Below are positions 25,479-34,252 of a stretch of 64,000 nucleotides of DNA, in pieces. The notes below the pieces were generated by a model. That model made no database searches and was not told where the DNA came from. It was given only the letters and a program-made list of their open reading frames with translations. A program made the position numbers and the translations under genes. Position 1 is the stretch's first letter. The number at the start of each line of letters is the position of its first letter. Origin of the DNA: Mesorhizobium norvegicum (GTDB lineage: Bacteria; Pseudomonadota; Alphaproteobacteria; Rhizobiales; Rhizobiaceae); contig NZ_SMYZ01000025.1 in assembly GCF_004919685.1 (NCBI RefSeq), positions 140,229 through 204,228 on the forward strand. The letters are read 5' to 3'.

Positions 25479-26981
25479 ATGAACATACGTTTCGATGCCG
25501 TGCCGCCACTCGATCCCAAGGTGGCGGCGTTCGTCGGCGGCAAGCATGCGATGCTGATCGGCGGCGCATGGCTGCCGGCGGCCTCCGGACAGTCCCTCGA
25601 CGTCATCGACCCCTCGAACGGGCGGGTCATCGCGCAGGTGCCGGCCGGCGATGGCGCCGATGTCGATCTGGCGGTCAGGGCCGCGCGGACGGCGATCGAC
25701 GGTCCTTGGTCGAAAATGGTGCCGGCCGAGCGCGCCAAGCTGATCTGGAAACTCGCCGATCTGATTGATGCCAATGTCGATATGCTGGCAACGCTCAATT
25801 CCTATGAGAGCGGCAAGCCGATCGGCGATTCCCGCAACGGCGAGGTGCCGTTCACGGCCGAGACGTTCCGCTACTATGCGGGGTGGGCCACCAAGATCAA
25901 TGGCGAGACGATGACCATCAACGCGCCGGGTGACTGGCACGCCTACACCCGCCGCGAGCCGGTCGGTGTCGTCGGCCAGATCATCCCGTGGAACTTCCCG
26001 CTCAGCATGCTCGCCTGGAAGGTGGCGCCGGCACTGGCGGCCGGCTGCACCATCGTGCTCAAGCCGGCCGAGCAGACGCCGCTCGGAGCGCTCTACTTCG
26101 GCAAGCTGGCCCAGGACGCCGGCTTTCCGGAAGGCGTGATCAACATCCTGACCGGCTTTGGCGAAACGGTTGGCGCGGCGATGGCGGCCCATCCCGATAT
26201 CGACAAGGTGGCTTTCACCGGTTCGACCGAAGTGGGCCGGTTGATCGCGCGCGCCGCGACCGGCAATCTCAAGAAGGTCAGCCTGGAACTGGGTGGCAAG
26301 GCGCCAACCATCGTGCTGGGCGATGCCGATATCGATATGGCGGTGGCGGGCGCCTCGAGCGCGGCATTCTTCAATGCCGGCCAGAGCTGCGGCGCGGGAA
26401 CGCGTTTCTTCGTTCACAAGAAGATCTACGACAAGGTCATGTCCGGGATCGCGGCGCGCGCCGAAAAGCTGAAGCTCGGCGCCGGGCTTGATCCCTCAAC
26501 CGAGCTTGGGCCCGTCGTCTCACAGCAGCAGATGGAACGCATCACCCGACTAATCTCGGAAGGCAGGAGTGACGGCGCCGAGATCGTCACCGGCGGCGCG
26601 CGCGCCGGCGACGTCGGCTATTTCGTCAAGCCGACGGTCATTTCCAGGACGCGGCCGGACATGTCGGTGATCCGCGAAGAGATATTCGGGCCGGTGGCCT
26701 GCGCGATGCCCTTCGACGACGAGGACCTGGACAAACTCGCCAAGGACGCCAACGACACGGAATATGGCCTTGCCGCATCGATCTGGACCAACAATCTGGG
26801 CGCCGCGCATCGGCTGGCCGCGAAGATCAAATCCGGCACGGTCTGGGTGAACTGCCACAACTTCAACGACGTCACCATGCCGTTCGGCGGTTTCAAGCAG
26901 TCGGGCTGGGGGCGCGAACTGGGCGAGCAGGCGCTCCAGCTCTACACCGAGACCAAGACCGTCGCGATCCGGCTGCCATAG
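25479..26981 (+). CDS. Aldehyde dehydrogenase family protein (second of tandem pair)
   Basis: The product is 500 residues. Catalytic Glu270 (LELGGKA) and Cys304 (GQSCGAG) are present, as is IIPWNFPLSMLAWKVAPALA. The ATG at 25479 has CGGAGGAAAT upstream; a longer frame to 25167 overlaps the first dehydrogenase and is not used. It is only moderately similar to the gene before it, so the pair is not a recent duplication and the two probably act on different aldehydes of one pathway. Confidence 0.93.
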   Translation: MNIRFDAVPPLDPKVAAFVGGKHAMLIGGAWLPAASGQSLDVIDPSNGRVIAQVPAGDGADVDLAVRAARTAIDGPWSKMVPAERAKLIWKLADLIDANVDMLATLNSYESGKPIGDSRNGEVPFTAETFRYYAGWATKINGETMTINAPGDWHAYTRREPVGVVGQIIPWNFPLSMLAWKVAPALAAGCTIVLKPAEQTPLGALYFGKLAQDAGFPEGVINILTGFGETVGAAMAAHPDIDKVAFTGSTEVGRLIARAATGNLKKVSLELGGKAPTIVLGDADIDMAVAGASSAAFFNAGQSCGAGTRFFVHKKIYDKVMSGIAARAEKLKLGAGLDPSTELGPVVSQQQMERITRLISEGRSDGAEIVTGGARAGDVGYFVKPTVISRTRPDMSVIREEIFGPVACAMPFDDEDLDKLAKDANDTEYGLAASIWTNNLGAAHRLAAKIKSGTVWVNCHNFNDVTMPFGGFKQSGWGRELGEQALQLYTETKTVAIRLP

Positions 26982-26993
26982 GCGAGGCGGTCG

Positions 26994-27907
26994 ATGTCCT
27001 GCTACGAGACGATCGACACGCGGTTCGGGGACCTGATCGATCCGGTCGCATTCCTCGAAACCATCCATACGGGAAATCGCTGGGCGGAGGGACCGGTCTA
27101 TTTCGCCGACCTTCGCTCGCTGATCTGGAGCGATATTCCCAACGACCGGATGCTGCGCTGGGACGAGGAGACAGGGGCGGTTTCGCTTTTCCGCGGCCAT
27201 GTCTCCAATCCGAACGGCAATACACGCGACCGGAACGGAAGGCTGGTCACCTGCATTCAGGGGGAACGTCGCGTCGTGCGCACGGAATGGGACGGCGCGA
27301 TCACCGTGCTGGCCGATTCGTTCGATGGCAAGCCGTTGAACTCGCCGAACGATGTGGTCGTGAAGTCCGACGGCAGCATCTGGTTCACCGATCCCAATTA
27401 CGGGATCATTTCGGACTATGTCGGGCGCAAGGGCCTGCAGGAGCAACCGGGCTGCCGCGTCTACATATCGATCCCGGTTCGGGAGCGATCACCGTCGTTG
27501 CCGATGATTTCTCCATGCCGAACGGGCTCGCCTTCTCGCCCGACGAGAAGCGCCTTTATATTTCGGACTCCGGCTTCCTCACCGACCGCAGTGCCCCGCA
27601 TCACGTCAGGCAGTTTGACGTTGACGGCGACAAGTTGGTAAATTCCCGCATCTTCGCCGACATATCGCCTGGCATTCCGGATGGTTTTCGCGTTGATGTT
27701 ACGGGCAATCTCTGGATCAGCGCATGGGATGGCGTACAGTGCCATACGCCCGAAGGTGAACTCATCGGGAAAATTCAGGTTCCGGAAATGGTCGCGAACC
27801 TGGCCTTTGGCGGGCCGCGCAACAATCGGCTGTTCATCACGGCGACAACGTCGGTCTATGCCGTGTTCCTGAATGTCCGAGGCCTGAAGTACCCGTTCGG
27901 CGCGTGA
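26994..27907 (+). pseudogene. SMP-30/gluconolactonase family protein, interrupted by a frameshift
   Basis: Two overlapping frames together encode one SMP-30-type six-bladed lactonase of about 304 residues. The first frame from ATG 26994 gives the N-terminal half (GNRWAEGPVYFADLRSLIWS, NSPNDVVVKSDGSIWFTDPNYG). After CRVY at about 27463 the match jumps to another frame, which gives DPGSGAITVVADDFSMPNG, LAFSPDEKRLYISDSG and DGFRVDVTGNLWISAWDGV to the stop at 27907. The shift equals loss of one base around 27463-27468. Left as it is, the first frame ends at 27641 in nonsense sequence. It could be a true recent mutation or a sequencing error. In the intact form it would open a sugar lactone, which fits the GMC and aldehyde dehydrogenases before it. 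Confidence 0.85.
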
Positions 27908-27966
27908 ACACGGACACCACTGGGTCGGCCTGGAAGCGCTGCGGCAGCGGATGGTTAGGGTGAGAG

Positions 27967-28896
27967 TTGGACACGAAGCAGCTACAGGTATTCATCGCCG
28001 TCGGTGCGGCCGGCAGCTTCTCGAAGGCCGCGCTCGACCTCAACGTTACCCAGCCGATGGTCACGCGCCATATTCGCGGGCTTGAGGAGGAGCTCGGCGT
28101 CGAGCTGTTCTATCGCAACGGCCGCGGTGTCGTGCTGACCGAGGCGGGCGTGCTTCTGAAGGCCCATGCCGACGAGATCGTCGAGCGGATGCGGCTGGCG
28201 CAGAATGCGGTCTCGAGCCTCAAATCCTCGCCGAAGGGGAGGTTGGTGCTGGCCGTGCCGCCTTCGGTCGGCACCGTGCTGACGGTGCCGCTGGTCAAGA
28301 AGATCAAGAACGAGTTTCCCAATGTCGCGCTGCAGGTGATCGAAGGCTTCAGCGGCCATATCCTGGAATGGTTGACTGCCGGCCGCATCGATGCCGCCGT
28401 GCTCTACAATTCGCCGAACCATCCTTCCGTGCTGACCGAACCGCTGGCCGATGACGAGCTGTTTCTGATCGGGCCGGTCTTGTCCGAGCGCGTGCTGCCG
28501 CGCGGGCCGGTCGGCCTCAACATCTTCGCCGAGCTGCCGATGATCCTGCCCAGCCGCCCGCACGGGCTGCGGCGGCTTATCGACAACACCCTGGCGGAGC
28601 ATGGCATCTATCCGCGTGTCGAGATGGAGCTGGAGGCAATGCCTTCAACCTTGCTTCTGGTCGAGGAGGGCACTGGCTATACGGTTCTGCCCTATGCTTC
28701 CGTCCATCTCCTTGTTGAGGCTGGCCGCATCGAGGTCTGGCCATTCGACCCGCCGATTACCCGACAACTGATCCTCGCGACCTCGTCGCAGCGACCGATG
28801 TCCTCGAACTTTCGCCCACTCTTCCGTGCGGTGCGCACGGAACTGCGGGACATCATTTCCACCCACATCTGGAAACCGACAAACTATCCTGAATGA
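27967..28896 (+). CDS. LysR-family transcriptional regulator
   Basis: The product is 309 residues. The N-terminal helix-turn-helix is clear (LQVFIAVGAAGSFSKAALDLNVTQPMVTRHIRGLEEELGVELF in pieces), followed by the LysR substrate-binding domain, with closest overall feel to NAC/Cbl-type members. The start is TTG at 27967, with AGGGTGAG upstream. It lies 59 bases after the lactonase in the same direction, so it may be the last gene of that operon or its regulator. It is convergent with the M81 gene. Confidence 0.9.
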   Translation: MDTKQLQVFIAVGAAGSFSKAALDLNVTQPMVTRHIRGLEEELGVELFYRNGRGVVLTEAGVLLKAHADEIVERMRLAQNAVSSLKSSPKGRLVLAVPPSVGTVLTVPLVKKIKNEFPNVALQVIEGFSGHILEWLTAGRIDAAVLYNSPNHPSVLTEPLADDELFLIGPVLSERVLPRGPVGLNIFAELPMILPSRPHGLRRLIDNTLAEHGIYPRVEMELEAMPSTLLLVEEGTGYTVLPYASVHLLVEAGRIEVWPFDPPITRQLILATSSQRPMSSNFRPLFRAVRTELRDIISTHIWKPTNYPE

Positions 28897-28968
28897 GTGT
28901 GCGAAAAGAATGCATGGCTCCAAGTTGGCTGGCGGTGATCAGGTAAGCTCAGCGACCTGTTGGTGCCG

Positions 28969-30447
28969 TCATTCCCGATCGAGTGGAAAAATCGGCCGCG
29001 GTACATTCCGATACGGCATCCGCTCGTAGTGAGGCGTACAAAGCGCGCCACTGTCACAGACGATGATCTTGCCGGCAATCGGCGCGAACGCGGCACGGAA
29101 GTGCTGCATGGATTTCAATGCGACCACCCGCTTCGCCGCCGGGTCGATGCCGAATGCCCTGAACTGCTGGAGGTCCAGCATCTGCTGGGCGATGGTCACG
29201 ACCAGGATTTCGATGCCGTCGACGCGCAGCACCGCGCTCCTCCCGAAATTGCCAGGAAGTCCGCCGATCATCGGCCCGTCGCCGACGAAGTGGCCATCGC
29301 TCAGCGCCACGATTTCAGCATTGAGCTCCAGCGGACCGCCGCCGAAGCGGGCGTCGGTCTTGCCGCCGAGCACAATCCCGATGCGTCCGCCAACGGCCGA
29401 CCCATGCAAGGCCGCCGCAGCCTCGCCATCGACCATCGGACCGAAGCAGGCGTCGGTCACCCTGGCATCGAGCATCGCCTTCAAAAGATTGGTCGAGTCG
29501 CCATAGCCACCACCGCCGGGATTGTCGGCATAATCGGCGATGACGAGCGGGCCATCGTCTGATTTGTATGCCACGGCGACAGCGGCGGCCGCTTCGACGC
29601 TGATATACGCGTTCAGCACCTCGTGGCGTCTGTCCCAGATGTCGTCGGCGATCGTTTCGGCGAAGGCCTGGTGCGCATCGAAATCGCCCTGGCCGGTGAC
29701 CAGCACGGTCGGCCCGACCTCGGCAATATCGGCGCTGGCGAAGCCGCCATTGATGCTGACGGCAAACACGTCGGCTTGCGCTTCGTACGCTCGCGCGGAT
29801 GCGAGCCGTTCGAGCATCGGACCGATGTCGGTGCGCCCGCCATTGACCTCCTCGAGCATGGGTCGCCTGGCGCTGATCGTGCGCGGCTTGATCTCGCCGG
29901 CCATCGTACGCTGCAGGATTTCGCCGGCCTGCCGCCCGATCTCACGCATGTCGACATGCGGATAGGTCTTGAAGGCGACGATGATATCGGCGAGCTCGCA
30001 CATCCGCCGGCTGACATTGGCGTGCGGGTCAAGCGTGATGGCAATCGGTACGGCCTGGCCGACCACGGCCCGCAAACGCCGAAGCAGTTCGCCTTCGCCG
30101 TCCTCGCAAAAGTCGGGAACCATGGCGCCGTGCAGTCCAAGCAGAATCCCTTCGAAATTTTCTGATGTCGCGGCAGCGATCAATGGTTCGCATAACCAGT
30201 CGAACGCAGTGCGCGTGACCCTGCCGCTTGGACCGGCGGCGGAACTCAGCACATGCTCGACCTGCCAGCCATGAGCGCGTCCCACATCGAGGAAACCGGC
30301 AAGCTCTGTGTTGGCGTCGCGCCGCTGGGCAATGGCTTCCGCTCCCGTCAGAAAATAGCGGTCGCGGAACGCCTGCTCGTCGGTCGGATGACGGCTGAAC
30401 GTGTTGGTTTCATGGTAGATTTCCGCGGTCAGGACTTTGAAGGTCAT
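28969..30447 (-). CDS. M81 family metallopeptidase (MlrC-like)
   Basis: The product is 492 residues, the usual length for the MlrC/M81 family (microcystinase C and relatives). N-terminal domain features are AEIYHETNTFSRHPT, LLGLHGAMVPDFCEDGEGELLRRL, ITLDPHANVSRRM and FKTYPHVDMRE, holding the likely metal-binding Asp and His residues. The C-terminal MlrC domain has IADYADNPGGGGYGDST. MlrC cleaves linearised microcystin, but most relatives sit with Dpp-type importers and act on unknown short peptides or amides. It is the last gene of the Dpp operon, 67 bases after the ATPase gene. Cytoplasmic. Confidence 0.9.
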   Translation of the reverse strand: MTFKVLTAEIYHETNTFSRHPTDEQAFRDRYFLTGAEAIAQRRDANTELAGFLDVGRAHGWQVEHVLSSAAGPSGRVTRTAFDWLCEPLIAAATSENFEGILLGLHGAMVPDFCEDGEGELLRRLRAVVGQAVPIAITLDPHANVSRRMCELADIIVAFKTYPHVDMREIGRQAGEILQRTMAGEIKPRTISARRPMLEEVNGGRTDIGPMLERLASARAYEAQADVFAVSINGGFASADIAEVGPTVLVTGQGDFDAHQAFAETIADDIWDRRHEVLNAYISVEAAAAVAVAYKSDDGPLVIADYADNPGGGGYGDSTNLLKAMLDARVTDACFGPMVDGEAAAALHGSAVGGRIGIVLGGKTDARFGGGPLELNAEIVALSDGHFVGDGPMIGGLPGNFGRSAVLRVDGIEILVVTIAQQMLDLQQFRAFGIDPAAKRVVALKSMQHFRAAFAPIAGKIIVCDSGALCTPHYERMPYRNVPRPIFPLDRE

Positions 30448-30514
30448 AAGTTACTCCAGGGATGCATGGGTTCGGGCGCGGCAACCGCAAAGGGGCAGCA
30501 ATTCGGCACGTGGG

Positions 30515-31474
30515 TCAGTCCGGATGGTGGCAGGCTACGGCGTGGCCTCCTCCGGAAGCGGCCAGAAGCGGCGTCTCCACCCGGCAACGTTCGCTCGCCC
30601 TTGGGCAGCGCGTCGCGAAGGCGCAGCCTGGCCCAAGATCGAACGGGCTCGGCACCTCGCCGGCCAGGGGCTCGATGCGGCGACGCAGCTTCGGATCGGG
30701 CTGGAACGTGCTGTCGAGCAGCGTTCTGGTATAGGGATGACGCGCCGGCGCGTCGGTATCGGGCAACGCCTCGACGACGCGGCCGAGATACATCACCAGC
30801 ACTTCGTCGCAGAAATACTTTACCAGCGCGAGGTCATGGGAAATGAACAGGTAGGTCAGGCCCATTTCTGCCTGCAGCCGCTCGAGCAGGCCAACGATCT
30901 GGGCCTGGATCGAGACGTCCAGCGAGGCCGTCGGCTCGTCCAGCACCAGAAGTGCGGGCTTCAGCGCAAGTGCGCGGGCGATGCCGATGCGCTGCTTCTG
31001 GCCGCCCGACAGCTGATGCGGGTAGCTCGATGCCGTTCCAGGATTGAGCCCGACCATGGTCAGCAATCCGCTGATCATGTCGGATCTCGCGGCTGACGAA
31101 AGGCGTACCCCCTGGATCTGGAACGGCTCCATCACCGCATCGGCAACGGTGTAGCGGGGGTCGATCGCCGAATAGGGGTCCTGGAACACCATCTGCATGC
31201 GTGCGCGCAGACGGCGCATCTCGCGCGGGCGCTGCTTCAGCAAATCCAGCCCATCGAAACGGACCGTACCGCTCGATGGTTCGATCAGGCGCAGGATGAG
31301 GCGCGCAAGCGTGGACTTTCCACAGCCCGATTCACCGACGACGCCGACAACCCGGCCCTTCGTCATCTGGAACGACACGTCGTTGACCGCGTACATCGAG
31401 CGGGCCGCGCCGAACAGGCCGCGCTTGCTGGTGTATCGTTTGGACAGGCTGCTGACGTCCAGGAACGCGCTCAT
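30515..31474 (-). CDS. Dipeptide/oligopeptide ABC transporter ATP-binding protein (DppF/OppF-like)
   Basis: The product is 319 residues. Walker A GESGCGKST, signature LSGGQKQRIGIARAL, Walker B LLVLDEPTASLD and the C-terminal oligopeptide-type region with conserved Cys/His (PGCAFATRCP, CHH near the end) are present. That C-terminal region distinguishes DppD/F from other ATPases. The ATG at 31474 overlaps the previous gene stop by four bases; an upstream in-frame ATG at 31498 is rejected. It works as a heterodimer with the DppD-like protein. Confidence 0.92.
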   Translation of the reverse strand: MSAFLDVSSLSKRYTSKRGLFGAARSMYAVNDVSFQMTKGRVVGVVGESGCGKSTLARLILRLIEPSSGTVRFDGLDLLKQRPREMRRLRARMQMVFQDPYSAIDPRYTVADAVMEPFQIQGVRLSSAARSDMISGLLTMVGLNPGTASSYPHQLSGGQKQRIGIARALALKPALLVLDEPTASLDVSIQAQIVGLLERLQAEMGLTYLFISHDLALVKYFCDEVLVMYLGRVVEALPDTDAPARHPYTRTLLDSTFQPDPKLRRRIEPLAGEVPSPFDLGPGCAFATRCPRASERCRVETPLLAASGGGHAVACHHPD

Positions 31475-32430
31475 CCGACCGCTCCGGCAAAATGGCATGC
31501 GGCGGCGCCGTCATGGCTGGCTATGAAAGGTGGCGACACGGCAGCGCAGATTGCCTCGGCGCGCAGGCAGCGCGGGTGAAAGCGGCAACCCTGCGGATAG
31601 TGGGCGACGCTTGGGACGGTGCCCTCGATGCCCTTCAAGCGCTGTGCGCCCGCCAAGCCGCGCGGGATGCAGCCGATCAGGGCCTTTGTATAGGGATGGC
31701 GCGGATCATCGAAAATCGCCGCGACCGTTCCATACTCGACCGCGGTCCCGGCATACATCACCACGACCTTGTCGCAGGCTTGGGCAACAACGCTCATATC
31801 GTGGGTAATCAGCACCATGCTTAGACCGCGGTCGCGGATCAGGTCGCTCAGCAATCGGATGATCTGCGCCTGGACGGTGACGTCCAGCGCTGTGGTCGGT
31901 TCGTCGGCGATCAGCAGGTCAGGGTCGGCGGCAAGCGCCATGGCGATGACGATGCGCTGCTTCATGCCGCCGGACAATTGGTGGGGGTAAAGGTGATAGA
32001 TGGAAGCCGGTTCCGGAATCCGCAGTTCGCCAAGCAGCTCGACGGTGCGGTCGCGCGCGGCGGATCTATCCAGGCCAAGATGCAGCCGTGCCACGACATC
32101 GATCTGCGGTCCGACCTTTTTCAGAGGATCGAGCGAGGTCATCGGATTCTGCGCGATCAGGCCAATGCGGCCACCGCGCAGTTTCCGGTAGGCCGGCTCA
32201 GGCAAAGCGGTCAAATCGCTGCCGTCAAAGACCACCGAGCCGCCGGTGATGCGGCCGCCGATCAGCGGCAGCAGTCCCATGATGGCCATGGCGGTCAACG
32301 ACTTTCCCGATCCGGATTCGCCAACCAGTCCCAGCGTCTCACCTTTCTCGAGCGAAAACGATACGCTGGACAATGGCGTGAGCGCGCCGATCGCAACGCG
32401 CAGACCTTCCACTTTCAGGATCGTGCTCAT
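31471..32430 (-). CDS. Dipeptide/oligopeptide ABC transporter ATP-binding protein (DppD/OppD-like)
   Basis: The product is 319 residues. It has Walker [23 protein letters not shown], signature [15 protein letters not shown], Walker [13 protein letters not shown] and the oligopeptide C-terminal extension [15 protein letters not shown]. The Walker A residue after GK is Ser-Leu, usual for OppD. The start overlaps the DppC-like stop by four bases. Confidence 0.92.
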   Translation of the reverse strand: MSTILKVEGLRVAIGALTPLSSVSFSLEKGETLGLVGESGSGKSLTAMAIMGLLPLIGGRITGGSVVFDGSDLTALPEPAYRKLRGGRIGLIAQNPMTSLDPLKKVGPQIDVVARLHLGLDRSAARDRTVELLGELRIPEPASIYHLYPHQLSGGMKQRIVIAMALAADPDLLIADEPTTALDVTVQAQIIRLLSDLIRDRGLSMVLITHDMSVVAQACDKVVVMYAGTAVEYGTVAAIFDDPRHPYTKALIGCIPRGLAGAQRLKGIEGTVPSVAHYPQGCRFHPRCLRAEAICAAVSPPFIASHDGAAACHFAGAVG

Positions 32431-33278
32431 GTTCCGCGCAGCCGTTCGCGGATGTCGAGTGCCCGGATCAACGCATCGCCGAACAGGTTGATGGCAATCA
32501 CGGTTACGGCAACGACGAGACCCGGAAAGATGATGACCCAGGGTGCCAGGAAAAGCTGCGCGGTGCCGCTGCTCATCATGGCACCCCAGCTTGGCGTCGG
32601 CGGCTGCGCGCCAAGGCCGAAGAAGCCGAGCGTCGCCTCCAGGATGATACCGTCGCCGATGGCGAGCATGCCGACCACAATGACCGGCGCAACGGCATTC
32701 GGCAGCAGGTGGCGCGACAGGATGTGGGCGGGCGTGGCACCCAGGTTGATGGTTGCCTCAATGAACGTCTCGCGCTTCAGCTGGACGATTTGCGCCCGGG
32801 TCAGTCGGGTGAATTGCGCCAGGTAGGCGACCGCTATGGCGAACATCGTGCTGGACAGGCCGGGGCCGATGATCGCAACCAGCATGAGCGCGATCAGGAT
32901 GTCGGGAAACGACCATGTCAGATCGACGACCGTCATCACGGCGCGTTCGAACAGGCCACCGAAATAGCCGGCGGCGGCGCCGAGCGCCATCCCGACGATC
33001 ATCGAGAAACCGATGGCTGTTGCGCTGACCGACAGCGAGGTGCGCGCGCCGTACATGACGCGCGAGAGGACATCGCGGCCGAATTCGTCGGTGCCCATCA
33101 AATGCGGCCAACCCGGCGCGGCGTTGCTGTTGGCCAGATCCTGGATGGTGACATCGAAAGGCGTGATCCATGGCGCGGTCAGCGCGACCGCCAGCAGGAC
33201 CAGGATATAGCCGCCCGAAAACAGGCCGAGCGGCGTGGCGAAGGCGCGCCCGACGCCGGATTGAGCCAATGCGTTCAT
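32427..33278 (-). CDS. Dipeptide-type ABC transporter permease (DppC-like)
   Basis: The product is 283 residues with about six membrane segments. The DppC pattern is HLMGTDEFGRDVLSRVMYGARTSL near residues 68-90 and the ATPase-contact loop EATINLGATPAHILSRHLLPN near 200. The ATG at 33278 overlaps the DppB-like stop by four bases; the frame continues upstream inside the dppB-like gene but is not coding there. Confidence 0.92.
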   Translation of the reverse strand: MNALAQSGVGRAFATPLGLFSGGYILVLLAVALTAPWITPFDVTIQDLANSNAAPGWPHLMGTDEFGRDVLSRVMYGARTSLSVSATAIGFSMIVGMALGAAAGYFGGLFERAVMTVVDLTWSFPDILIALMLVAIIGPGLSSTMFAIAVAYLAQFTRLTRAQIVQLKRETFIEATINLGATPAHILSRHLLPNAVAPVIVVGMLAIGDGIILEATLGFFGLGAQPPTPSWGAMMSSGTAQLFLAPWVIIFPGLVVAVTVIAINLFGDALIRALDIRERLRGT

Positions 33279-34204
33279 GTGGTGGCTTCCCTGACACGAG
33301 GGTCCAGCGCCGCCTGGGCGACGTCGCCGATCAGCGTTCCGAGCATCACGGCAAGCGCCAGCATGAGCAGGCATCCCTGCACGACAGGATAATCGCGCTG
33401 ACCGAGCGCACGGATAAGCAGGCTGCCGAGGCCGGGCCGGCCGAAAACGAATTCGACGGTGACCGCGCCGCCGAGGATCCAGCCAATGCGCAGGGCCAGG
33501 ATCGTGACGACCGGCAGAAAGGCGTGCGGCAGCAGATGGCGAAACAGGATGGTCGAGCGGGACAGCCCCTTCGCGTGTAAAAGCGTGACAAAATCCTGGC
33601 GTGCGATCTCGACCAGCGCCACGCGGGTGACACGGGCCACCAGCGCGATACCGCCGAAACCGATCGTGAGGACCGGTAGCACCAGAGCCGTCCAGGTCTT
33701 GGCGCCGGAGACTGGAAACCACCCGAGCGTTACCGAAAACAGCAGGATCATCAGCAGCGCCAGCCAGAAACTGGGAACCGTCGAGCCAAGCAGGATGAAT
33801 GCCTTGACCACCTGTTCCACGACCGGGTTCTTGGCAACCGCGGAGATGGTGCCGGCGATCATGCCGACGATCGAAGAGAAGGCGAAGGCCAGGGCGCCAA
33901 GGGTCAGGCTGTAGGGCAGGTTCTGCCGGATCAGGTCCGAAACCGGGCGGCGCAGCACGATTGCCTCGCCGAAATCCCCGCTCAGAATGCTCCTGATCCA
34001 TAGCAGGTATTGCTCGACCAGCGTCCGGTCGAGGCCGTATTTCACGGTCATTGCGAGCCGGTCCTCCGGAGAGGAGCCGACTCGCATGAGGTTGTCGATC
34101 GGATCGCCCGGCAGAAGATGAACGACCAGGAAGATTACGACCGAAATCGACAGGGACACCGGAATGAGCATCAGCAGACGTTGCAGCGTGTATTTGATGA
34201 TCAT
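33275..34204 (-). CDS. Dipeptide-type ABC transporter permease (DppB-like)
   Basis: The product is 309 residues with six membrane segments. It opens with MIIKYTLQRLLMLIPVSLSI, has the DppB pattern VVHLLPGDPIDN and ARVTRVALVEIARQDFVTLLHAKGL, the contact loop for the ATPases. A GGAGGAG site lies six bases before the ATG. It is 48 bases after the binding-protein gene. Confidence 0.92.
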   Translation of the reverse strand: MIIKYTLQRLLMLIPVSLSISVVIFLVVHLLPGDPIDNLMRVGSSPEDRLAMTVKYGLDRTLVEQYLLWIRSILSGDFGEAIVLRRPVSDLIRQNLPYSLTLGALAFAFSSIVGMIAGTISAVAKNPVVEQVVKAFILLGSTVPSFWLALLMILLFSVTLGWFPVSGAKTWTALVLPVLTIGFGGIALVARVTRVALVEIARQDFVTLLHAKGLSRSTILFRHLLPHAFLPVVTILALRIGWILGGAVTVEFVFGRPGLGSLLIRALGQRDYPVVQGCLLMLALAVMLGTLIGDVAQAALDPRVREATT

Positions 34205-34252
34205 CCCGGCTCCTCCGGTGCTTCACTGTTGGTCAAGCGCCGGTAGCGCTGG

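Noticed and set aside
23885..25798. A 637-codon minus-strand frame opposite the first aldehyde dehydrogenase
   Set aside because: Antisense shadow; the plus-strand frame has the catalytic Glu and Cys motifs and operon-like overlaps.
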